DNA from: an uncultured Acidobacteriota bacterium | GTDB lineage: Bacteria > Acidobacteriota > Blastocatellia > RBC074 | Direction of reading: 5' to 3' | NCBI GenBank assembly: GCA_937967285.1 | Contig: CALBSU010000153.1 | Span: 1-9,796 of the forward strand | DNA: 9,796 nt | Shown here: positions 1-9,796 of the stretch, one piece after another | Layout: the number at the start of each line of letters is the position of its first letter | How positions within the stretch are numbered: position 1 is the stretch's first letter | The notes under the pieces: model-generated | Told to the model about the DNA's origin: nothing | Database searches by the model: none | Seen by the model: only the letters and a program-made list of their open reading frames with translations | Translations under genes and position numbers: made by a program

Positions 1-1283
1 GCGACGACCTCGATCGGGTGGATCGTCCTGCGTCCGGTGCCCTGTTCGATCTGGAGTCCGGCGAGCGAGCAGTCGGTCGCGACCTGATCGGCTTCGGACT
101 CATTGACGCCGCGATGAAGGCCGCGGGCGACCTTCTGGGCGAGCGGGAAGTATTCCTTCTTCATCGCCCATGTCCCGTCATGTCCTGAACATCCCTTGTC
201 GATGAAGATGACCTCCGCTCCGGCCAGTCGCAGCAGTTCGAGCGACCGGTTGCCGATCGCCTGATATTTCAAGTGGCAGGGTTGATGATATGCGATACGG
301 CCCGGCTTGACGCTGAAGTCCCTGACCAGCCTGCCTTCGTTATTGAGCCTGATCAGGTATTCTGAAATATCGAAGACCCGTTCGGCGACCTTCAATGCCT
401 GTTCGCGCTCCTCATCCTGAAGGTAGTCCGCATACTCCTTCTTGAGCATCATCCCGCAGGTCGGTTCCGGGACGACGATGTCGTATCCATTTTCGACATA
501 AGGCAGCAGCGCGCGGATGTTGTCCCTGAAGTGATCGAGCGCCGCGTCGAGCCGCCCGCTGTCGAGGTAGGGCATACCGCAGCAGCGCTGCCCTCCGGGA
601 CTGGCCACTTCAATGCCGTTTCTGTGAAGCACGGCAACAGAGGCCCTGCCGATTCGCGGCTCGTTGTAGTTGACGATGCAGGTGTGAAAGAAGGCGACTT
701 TCAAATCCCCGCGCGGAGTGAATTGCGCCTTGCCGATGTTATCACGGAACCAGCGCTCGAAGGTTTTGGCGTGGAACGAAGGCAGTATCTTGTCGCGATG
801 AATGCCGAGCGTCTTCTCCATCAGCGCGCGGTTGACCGGATTGCGATTGGCGAAATTGACGAGCGGCGCGACCCTGCTGGCGAGCGGGCCGATCTCATCG
901 GGACTGCTCAGCATCCGGTCGCGCATCTCGAGCCCTTCCTCGCGGGCTTCGATCGCGCGGGCTCGCATGACGACTTTCGGAATGTCGATCAGGAACTTGT
1001 GCGGCGGCGTATACGGACATTTGATGAAACAGAGCTTGCAGTTGTAGCAGAGATCGACGAACTCCCATATCTGCGGCTCGGTCAGCTTGTCGGGATCGGT
1101 ATCGACTTCCTCGCTGTCGAAATGCTCGAAGAGTTTGGGGAATCCCGGACAGAGATTGAAACAGAGCCGGCAGGAATTGCAGACGTCGTATTGCCTTCTC
1201 AGCTCTCTGTCGAGCGCCGCTCCATCCCAGTACTCATCCTTTTCCCATTCTACGGGAATCGATACCAGATCGCCTTGTTCCAT
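1..1283 (-). CDS. GlpC/HdrB-like iron-sulfur oxidoreductase subunit (3' end cut by window)
   Basis: This gene was read by hand because it runs off the left edge; 427 codons are visible. Two ferredoxin-type 4Fe-4S motifs lie near the N-terminus: C35-x2-C38-x2-C41-x3-C45-P and C79-x2-C82-x2-C85-x3-C89-P. Two cysteine-rich CCG-type modules follow: C202, C234-C235-G236, C276; and C336, C365-S-G, C405. In the second module the usual CCG pair is reduced to CSG. This order is that of anaerobic glycerol-3-phosphate dehydrogenase subunit C and heterodisulfide-reductase-related proteins, which pass electrons between a flavoprotein and a membrane or thiol acceptor. No transmembrane segment is seen. The last visible residues (TIHPIEVV) resemble the end of this family, so probably only 10-20 residues are missing. 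The ATG at 1283 is preceded by AAAGGA. It follows a rubrerythrin gene on the same strand, so a role in electron supply to peroxide reduction is plausible, but that is inference. Glycerol-3-phosphate itself is unlikely as substrate because no glpA/B neighbour is visible. Confidence 0.87.
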   Translation of the reverse strand, partial: MEQGDLVSIPVEWEKDEYWDGAALDRELRRQYDVCNSCRLCFNLCPGFPKLFEHFDSEEVDTDPDKLTEPQIWEFVDLCYNCKLCFIKCPYTPPHKFLIDIPKVVMRARAIEAREEGLEMRDRMLSSPDEIGPLASRVAPLVNFANRNPVNRALMEKTLGIHRDKILPSFHAKTFERWFRDNIGKAQFTPRGDLKVAFFHTCIVNYNEPRIGRASVAVLHRNGIEVASPGGQRCCGMPYLDSGRLDAALDHFRDNIRALLPYVENGYDIVVPEPTCGMMLKKEYADYLQDEEREQALKVAERVFDISEYLIRLNNEGRLVRDFSVKPGRIAYHQPCHLKYQAIGNRSLELLRLAGAEVIFIDKGCSGHDGTWAMKKEYFPLAQKVARGLHRGVNESEADQVATDCSLAGLQIEQGTGRRTIHPIEVV

Positions 1284-1300
1284 GTATTCCTTTCAAAACT

Positions 1301-1331
1301 GGAACGGCGGGCCCGTCAAGCCCGCCGTTCC
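1301..1331 (-). terminator. 12-bp perfect GC-rich hairpin between rubrerythrin and the Fe-S protein gene
   Basis: Arms GGAACGGCGGGC (1301-1312) and GCCCGCCGTTCC (1320-1331) pair perfectly around a 7-nt loop. On the minus strand the hairpin is followed by AGTTTTGAAA, a weak T-run, and then by the ribosome binding site of the next gene. It could partly terminate the rubrerythrin transcript, or stabilise its 3' end within a longer operon. The short T-run makes full intrinsic termination uncertain. The core CGGCGGG also occurs in the larger inverted repeat at 8092-8165. Confidence 0.55.
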
Positions 1332-1349
1332 CGCAAACGTATCGGTTCG

Positions 1350-1766
1350 TCAGGCGATCGAATCGAGCCCCTTCTGGAAGCGGCCGGCGTGCGACTTTTC
1401 GGCGCGGGCCAGCGTCTCAAACCATTCGGCGACCTCCTCGAACCCCTCTTCGCGTGCCGTCTTCGCGAATCCCGGATACATCTCGGTGTACTCGTAGGTT
1501 TCACCCGCGATGGCGGCCTTGAGATTCTTTTCGGTGTTCCCGAATGGCTCGCCGGTTGCCGGATCTCCGACCTCTTTCAGGAAGTCCATGTGCCCGTGAG
1601 CGTGACCGGTCTCGCCCTCGGCCGTGTCGCGGAAGAGCCCGGCGATGTCGGGATATCCCTCGACGTCGGCCTGCCGCGCAAAATAGAGATACCGGCGGTT
1701 GGCCTGGGACTCGCCGGCGAAAGCATGTTTCAGATTCTCATGTGTTTTCGTTCCTGCTAATGCCAT
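1350..1766 (-). CDS. Rubrerythrin (diiron domain only, no rubredoxin tail)
   Basis: This 138-residue protein is a complete rubrerythrin four-helix bundle. The expected diiron ligands are all present: E19 (in [10 protein letters not shown]), E52-x2-H55, E89-x2-E92 and E123-x2-H126. These match the E, ExxH, ExxE, ExxH pattern of the family. The C-terminal rubredoxin-like CxxC module of classical rubrerythrin is absent; the protein stops just after the last helix, as in short sulerythrin-type members. Family role: cytoplasmic peroxide reduction using electrons from another redox protein. Lacking its own rubredoxin, it would need an external donor, and the Fe-S protein encoded next on the same strand is a candidate (inference). 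The start is supported by a strong GGAGGA at 1770-1775, three bases from the ATG. Its place behind Fe-S assembly genes suggests shared oxidative-stress control. Confidence 0.95.
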   Translation of the reverse strand: MALAGTKTHENLKHAFAGESQANRRYLYFARQADVEGYPDIAGLFRDTAEGETGHAHGHMDFLKEVGDPATGEPFGNTEKNLKAAIAGETYEYTEMYPGFAKTAREEGFEEVAEWFETLARAEKSHAGRFQKGLDSIA

Positions 1767-1824
1767 GTCTCCTCCAGGAAGATGGTTTGATGGGCGATCG
1801 TTTTGCGGGGATGACCCGTCCGAT

Positions 1825-1867
1825 CATTGCAAAGCCCGCAATGACACAGATGTCTCGTTGCGGGCTT
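1825..1867 (-). terminator. Hairpin with a competing alternative fold between A-type carrier and rubrerythrin
   Basis: The outer arms AAGCCCGCAA (1832-1841) and TTGCGGGCTT (1858-1867) are perfect 10-bp complements. An inner GACA/TGTC pair (1843-1846 with 1851-1854) closes a four-base loop. The left arm also belongs to a second inverted repeat, CATTGC (1825-1830) with GCAATG (1838-1843), so the two folds exclude each other. No convincing U-tract follows on the minus strand. This could be a weak terminator, or an attenuating or processing structure in the leader of the rubrerythrin mRNA. I see no promoter with good -35 and -10 boxes in the 132-base gap. Confidence 0.45.
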
Positions 1868-1898
1868 GACGATATGTGCTGCCTTGGAATGTATTCGA

Positions 1899-2228
1899 TC
1901 AGGCAGTGAATGAACTGCCGCAGCCGCACCCGCCGCTCGCGTTGGGGTTGTTGAAGGTGAAACCTGAACCCATGACGCTGTTGACGTAGTCGATCTGGAC
2001 ATTGTCGAGATACTGCGCGCTGAACATATCGACGAAGACCTTGAGCCCGCCGGTCTCGACGACCTCATCGGTCGCCTGGGGCGCCTCTTCGATGTTCATC
2101 GCGTACTGGAATCCGGAGCATCCGCCCGGAACCACGCGGACGCGAAGACCGCCGTCGTTGCCGACGTTTTCGTTCTCAAGGAACTTCTTGACTTCGATGG
2201 CTGCAGATTCAGTGATAGTCAAAACCAT
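1899..2228 (-). CDS. A-type iron-sulfur cluster carrier (IscA/ErpA/SufA family)
   Basis: This 109-residue protein has the family signature: V-P-G-G-C37-S-G early, and G-G-C101-G-C103-G near the C-terminus. These three conserved cysteines bind the cluster. A-type carriers accept Fe-S clusters from the assembly scaffold and deliver them to apo-enzymes in the cytoplasm. Length and spacing are normal for the family. The exact subtype (ErpA, IscA or SufA) cannot be decided from this sequence alone, so no symbol is given. The ATG at 2228 follows AAAAGGAG with about eight bases between. It lies 93 bases after the mrp-like gene on the same strand, with its own promoter candidate in that gap. It probably works with the Mrp-like ATPase next to it in delivering clusters to the Fe-S proteins of the region (rubrerythrin-linked Fe-S protein, KorB, NuoI-like protein); this partnership is inference. 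Confidence 0.95.
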   Translation of the reverse strand: MVLTITESAAIEVKKFLENENVGNDGGLRVRVVPGGCSGFQYAMNIEEAPQATDEVVETGGLKVFVDMFSAQYLDNVQIDYVNSVMGSGFTFNNPNASGGCGCGSSFTA

Positions 2229-2288
2229 TTCTCATTCTCCTTTTATCAGGTGTACTCGATAATTGAACAGGATGATTGCTCACCCGTG

Positions 2289-2318
2289 ATGATAACTTCC
2301 GTCTTTTCAGACCGTCAA
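2289..2318 (-). promoter_or_regulatory. Candidate internal promoter for the A-type carrier gene
   Basis: On the minus strand TTGACG (-35, 2313-2318) and TATCAT (-10, 2289-2294) are 18 bases apart, each one base off consensus. The site begins a few bases after the mrp-like stop codon and lies about 60 bases upstream of the carrier start. The spacer holds a small GTCT-GAAA-AGAC inverted repeat that could be structural or an operator half-site pair. It would allow the distal genes to be expressed apart from sufR-mrp. Confidence 0.45.
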
Positions 2319-2321
2319 ATC

Positions 2322-3422
2322 CTAACTGCTCATCTTGAGCACCGGTAATGCCTTGTTGGCCTTGATCGCCGCTATGCTGACCTGCGCCGCGACGTTCTGA
2401 GCGACGCTCATGAAAGCTTTGGCCTGCGCGCTTTCGGGCTGTCTGACGACGATCGGAACTCCCAGATCGCCGCCCTCCCTGATGTTGATCGCGATCGGCA
2501 CTGCCCCGAGGAACGGGACGTTGTACCGCTCGGCGAGCGCCTCTCCGCCGCCGTTGCCGAAGATGTAGAACTTCTCGCCGTCGTTCGGGCACTCGAAATA
2601 GCTCATGTTCTCGACGATGCCGAGGATCGGGACGTGCAACTGATCGAACATGTTGTACGCCTTGCGGACGTCGCTCAGCGCGACCTCCTGCGGCGTAGTG
2701 ACCAGCACAGCGCCGGCGATTGAGACCATCTGAGCCAGGCTCAACTGGACATCGCCCGTGCCGGGAGGCATGTCGACTACAAGGTAGTCGATCTCGCCCC
2801 ACTCGACCTGGCGCAGGAACTGGTTGACGGCCGAATGAAGCATCGGACCACGCCAGACGACCGCCTTGTCGCCGGGATTGAGCAGGCCGATCGACATCGT
2901 CTTGACGCCGTGGTAGACAGGCGGAACGATGATGTTCCCCTTGACCATCGGCATGTCGTTGCCGCCCATCATGATCGGGACATTCGGGCCGTACACGTCT
3001 GTGTCGAGGATGCCGACCCGGGCTCCCATCTTCGCCAGCGACACGGCGAGGTTGACCGCGACAGTCGATTTGCCGACGCCGCCCTTGCCTGAACTGACCG
3101 CGATGATGTGGCGAATCCCCTCGATCTCAGACTTGTCGATCGCGCCGCGCGCCTTCGGCACCTCGGCGTCCATTTTGACCTCGACCCGCTCCACCCCGGG
3201 AACCGACATGACGGCCTTCTCAGCCTCGAACTTGAGCTGATCCCTGACCGGACAGGCCGGCGTCGTCAGGACGAACCGGAAACTGACTATCCCGCCGCAG
3301 ATCGCCAGATCGCGGACCATGTTCAACGTCACAATATCCTTGTGGAGATCGGGATCCTTCACGCCCCGCAGGGCATCGATCACAGACTCTTCAGTGATCG
3401 TTCCCGTAATCGACTCGGTCAT
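2322..3422 (-). CDS. Mrp/ApbC-type P-loop ATPase, Fe-S cluster carrier
   Basis: This 366-residue protein has two parts. Residues about 10-90 form an N-terminal MIP18/DUF59 domain with the conserved TPACPVRDQ segment (C57). The rest is a ParA/MinD-like ATPase with the deviant Walker A motif SGKGGVGKST (111-120), the ILDTDVYGPN switch (138-147) and VVDMPPGTGD (215-224). Family members bind and transfer 4Fe-4S clusters as dimers in an ATP-dependent way. The cluster-binding CxxC that normally follows ENMSYF reads C278-P-N-D281 here, so the second cysteine is absent; the rest of the domain is intact, including the downstream FGNGGGE. The ATG at 3422 has AAAGGTGA about six bases upstream. It sits 37 bases after the sufR-like gene and before the A-type carrier, which supports a cluster-delivery role. 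Function as an ATPase is well supported; how it holds a cluster with the altered motif is open. Confidence 0.95.
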   Translation of the reverse strand: MTESITGTITEESVIDALRGVKDPDLHKDIVTLNMVRDLAICGGIVSFRFVLTTPACPVRDQLKFEAEKAVMSVPGVERVEVKMDAEVPKARGAIDKSEIEGIRHIIAVSSGKGGVGKSTVAVNLAVSLAKMGARVGILDTDVYGPNVPIMMGGNDMPMVKGNIIVPPVYHGVKTMSIGLLNPGDKAVVWRGPMLHSAVNQFLRQVEWGEIDYLVVDMPPGTGDVQLSLAQMVSIAGAVLVTTPQEVALSDVRKAYNMFDQLHVPILGIVENMSYFECPNDGEKFYIFGNGGGEALAERYNVPFLGAVPIAINIREGGDLGVPIVVRQPESAQAKAFMSVAQNVAAQVSIAAIKANKALPVLKMSS

Positions 3423-3437
3423 TAATTCACCTTTCCA

Positions 3438-4125
<688 letters not shown>

Positions 4126-4131
4126 CCTTCG

Positions 4132-4160
4132 ATCTTAATCACCGTCCCGCCTTTTGTCAA
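4132..4160 (-). promoter_or_regulatory. Strong sigma70-type promoter of the sufR-like operon
   Basis: The minus strand has TTGACA (4155-4160), a 17-base spacer, and TAAGAT (4132-4137). The -35 is perfect, the -10 has one difference from consensus, and the spacing is ideal. An AT-rich stretch just upstream (4161-4193) could act as an UP element. The predicted transcription start falls at about 4125, on the GTG start codon of the regulator gene. Confidence 0.8.
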
Positions 4161-4172
4161 CGTTTTGGTTTT

Positions 4173-4185
4173 CAAAATAATTTTG
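4173..4185. promoter_or_regulatory. Candidate operator palindrome upstream of the sufR promoter
   Basis: CAAAAT-A-ATTTTG is a perfect 13-base palindrome lying 12 bases upstream of the -35 box on the minus strand, within a run of repeated TTTTG/CAAAA motifs. It could be an autoregulatory site for the SufR-like protein, or simply UP-element AT-richness. It does not match the CAAC-N6-GTTG style site I associate with cyanobacterial SufR, so assignment is tentative. Confidence 0.35.
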
Positions 4186-4382
4186 TTATCAAATTCCGTG
4201 CGCGGGGGCGGGCGGCGTGGTATGATTCCGGATCACGAACCGGCACTACAAGTCCTGAACCAAAAAAAGAGATGGATCGAGCGGGCGATCGCGCCTCCGG
4301 GCGGCGATTGACGGGCGGACCGTTGCGCCTCAAATAAACGTGGTCGGAATGGTATGACCAGGATTAAAAAAGCGCGGATCGC

Positions 4383-4391
4383 TGATATAAT
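4383..4391 (+). promoter_or_regulatory. Extended -10 promoter for korA-korB-nuoI
   Basis: TGATATAAT contains a perfect TATAAT (4386-4391) preceded by TG plus one base, the extended -10 form that tolerates a poor -35. The -35 position (4363-4368, ATTAAA) is weak. Predicted transcription start is about 4398, giving a leader of roughly 100 bases before the korA ATG. Confidence 0.6.
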
Positions 4392-4498
4392 GAAGACGAT
4401 CATGGGATGGACGGGTGGCAGGTGAAATTTGATGCTAGAACACAAATCGCGTCGCGGTGAGGATCGCGGCGTGATGGAATGGAGTCCTGAGAAGAGCA

Positions 4499-6358
<1,860 letters not shown>

Positions 6359-6407
6359 GCGGGGAATGATGCGCGATGAGTCGTTCATCGCCGGCATAAA
6401 GGAAGAT

Positions 6408-7460
<1,053 letters not shown>

Positions 7461-7464
7461 ATGA

Positions 7465-7502
7465 TGAATTCTGAAGTCTGAATGACCGGTTCAGGGAATT
7501 CA
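7465..7502 (+). repeat. Imperfect inverted repeat in the korB-nuoI gap
   Basis: TGAATTCTGAA (7465-7475) pairs with TTCAGGGAATTCA (7490-7502) apart from a two-base bulge, around a 14-base loop. Each arm carries a GAATTC. The 67-base gap also holds TTCTGAA-GTCTGAA and ATTCAAA-ATTTCAA, pairs of similar 7-base units. It could be an mRNA processing or stability element; no T-run follows, so a terminator is unlikely. Confidence 0.5.
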
Positions 7503-7527
7503 GCCCTCACCATTCAAAATTTCAATT

Positions 7528-8088
<561 letters not shown>

Positions 8089-8091
8089 CAT

Positions 8092-8165
8092 GGAGTACCG
8101 CGGCGGGTTCTGCTGTGATTAACTGATTATTCAATTAATGACTGAAGAACCCGCCGCGGTACTCC
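8092..8165. terminator. Perfect 19-bp inverted repeat at the convergent nuoI-like / MFS junction
   Basis: Arms at 8092-8110 (starting GGAGTACCGCGGCGGG) and 8147-8165 are exact 19-base complements. After a T-T mismatch, three more pairs (8088-8090 with 8167-8169) extend the stem, and a 36-base AT-rich loop separates the arms. It begins four bases after one stop codon and ends eight bases before the other, so it can serve both convergent transcripts as a bidirectional terminator or 3' stability structure. No T-run flanks it on either strand, so it may instead be a dispersed palindromic repeat sitting at a gene end. Confidence 0.7.
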
Positions 8166-8172
8166 TTGCATG

Positions 8173-9486
<1,314 letters not shown>

Positions 9487-9487
9487 A

Positions 9488-9796
9488 TCATGCTGGCAGG
9501 GATGCCTGCGCTTCCAGGAAATATACGCCCCGCGCGCCCGCCGCCGCGATCATCTCACCGTGCATCGCTATGCCAATCATCGGCCCGTCAGCGTGAAAAG
9601 TAGCCAGGCATTCACCGGAAGAGGCGTCCCGGAGTTTGAGAGTGCTGTCATAGGAAGCCGAGACGATCCGGTTGCCATCGGGACTGAAGGCGCAGCTCCT
9701 CACCCCGTCCGAATGGCCCTCGAAAGTGCGCAGGAGGTCGCCGGAAGAGGCGTCCCAGAGTTTGAGAGTGCTGTCATAGGAAGCCGAGACGATCCG
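9488..9796 (-). CDS. C-terminal end of a WD40-repeat protein (5' part outside window)
   Basis: Open in frame to the right edge, 102 residues and a stop are visible. The first 42-residue blade begins RIVSASYDSTLKLWDASSG and ends in GHSDGVRSCAFSPDGN. A second blade follows with the same start, but its canonical W-D is R-D (KLRDASSG). The end is a degenerate closing blade (CLATFHADGP, then GVYFLEAQASLPA). WD40 blades form a propeller used for protein binding. Bacterial proteins with such GHSDGVRSCAFSPDG repeats are often long and carry an N-terminal NACHT/STAND ATPase, TIR, caspase-like or kinase domain; which one applies cannot be seen here. The stop overlaps the MFS start region (one base apart), so the two genes are probably co-transcribed. 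Within the visible part, GTG at 9703 is only an internal codon, not the start. Confidence 0.85.
   Translation of the reverse strand, partial: RIVSASYDSTLKLWDASSGDLLRTFEGHSDGVRSCAFSPDGNRIVSASYDSTLKLRDASSGECLATFHADGPMIGIAMHGEMIAAAGARGVYFLEAQASLPA
9495..9509. repeat. Small palindrome at the WD40 3' end
   Basis: GGCAGGGATGCCTGC contains GCAGG-GATG-CCTGC, and overlapping GGCA-GGGA-TGCC arms. It encodes the last residues (QASLPA) beyond the conserved blade and lies directly before the MFS start. It resembles the palindrome at 9421-9437 in design and may be a dispersed small repeat that extends the reading frame. Confidence 0.45.
9615..9796 (-). repeat. Near-identical WD40-encoding tandem DNA repeat (126-bp period)
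   Basis: Positions 9741-9796 and 9615-9670 match at 55 of 56 bases, exactly 126 bases (42 codons) apart. The single difference changes TGG to CGG, turning the blade's signature tryptophan into arginine. Synonymous positions are conserved too, which indicates recent duplication or gene conversion rather than selection on protein alone. The array continues past the window edge. Confidence 0.9.

Larger units (their letters stand above)
4126..4498. other. Divergent regulatory region between sufR-like and korA genes
   Basis: This 373-base gap has no convincing gene. At the left it holds the sufR promoter and an AT-rich patch with a 13-base palindrome. In the middle (about 4200-4340) there is a GC-rich stretch in which I see no clear signal apart from a TGGTATGA octamer at 4218-4225 that recurs at 4350-4357. 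The second copy forms TGGT-ATG-ACCA (4350-4360), placed just upstream of the korA -35 region. At the right it holds an extended -10 promoter and a possible upstream ORF at 4432-4530. Both operons could answer to one regulator bound here, which is inference. Confidence 0.6.

Noticed and set aside
531..1760. 409-codon open frame opposite the GlpC-like and rubrerythrin genes
   Set aside because: It spans two well-supported genes and their intergenic hairpin on the other strand and has no recognisable motif.
4308..4338. TTGACG as an alternative korA -35 box
   Set aside because: No -10-like hexamer occurs 16-19 bases downstream.
4415..4434. Sigma54-like site (TGGCA followed by TTTG) before korA
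   Set aside because: The GG and GC elements are not at the required spacing and the downstream GC is missing.
6366..6407. Longer korB reading from the ATG at 6366
   Set aside because: The ribosome site is too close, the extra 14 residues are outside the family, and the ATG at 6408 has a well-spaced AAAGGA.

Overview
The window carries two divergent gene blocks, followed by a convergent pair of genes at the right end. Composition is GC-rich (about 60% by eye), third positions are mostly G/C, and GATC tetramers are unusually dense. No rRNA, tRNA, CRISPR array or transposase is visible. Gene content (a KorAB-type 2-oxoglutarate:ferredoxin oxidoreductase, a SufR-type iron-sulfur regulator, a rubrerythrin, and a WD40 protein with young repeats) suggests an uncultured, probably oxygen-exposed bacterium outside the well-studied Proteobacteria and Firmicutes. 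An FCB-related or neighbouring candidate phylum is my low-confidence guess; nothing here fixes the taxonomy.

Left block (1-4125, all minus strand). Read in transcription order, it starts with a SufR-like [Fe-S] regulator, then an Mrp/ApbC P-loop Fe-S carrier ATPase, an IscA/ErpA-type carrier, a rubrerythrin without the rubredoxin tail, and a GlpC/HdrB-like protein with two 4Fe-4S and two CCG-type motifs that runs off the left edge. This reads as an iron-sulfur assembly and peroxide-defence cluster led by its own sensor. A near-consensus promoter lies so close to sufR that the transcript appears to begin at the GTG start codon (leaderless). A second promoter candidate precedes the A-type carrier. 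GC-rich inverted repeats separate the distal genes, and a 7-bp tandem repeat forms the end of sufR and the sufR-mrp junction.

Centre (4126-4498). This is a 373-bp divergent regulatory region. It holds the sufR promoter with an adjacent AT-rich palindrome, an extended -10 promoter for the right block, and a possible upstream ORF overlapping the korA start.

Right block (4499-8088, plus strand): korA (fused gamma-alpha), korB, and a lone NuoI-like 2x[4Fe-4S] protein. Together they would oxidise 2-oxoglutarate to succinyl-CoA. The NuoI homologue is the probable electron carrier, or a docking subunit toward a respiratory complex I. All three proteins depend on thiamine pyrophosphate and/or Fe-S clusters, so sharing a control region with an Fe-S sensor is functionally sensible.

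Right end (8092-9796). A perfect 19-bp inverted repeat fills the convergent junction. Beyond it, on the minus strand, lie an MFS transporter of the anion:cation symporter type and, immediately upstream of that, the 3' end of a WD40-repeat protein. The WD40 gene has nearly identical tandem repeats, a style common in large bacterial STAND/TIR/caspase-WD40 proteins. Its N-terminal effector domain would lie outside the window.

I do not see a clear, wholly undescribed system. The best leads are the KorAB-NuoI unit facing a leaderless SufR operon, the Mrp lacking the second cysteine of its CxxC, and the truncated WD40 gene.
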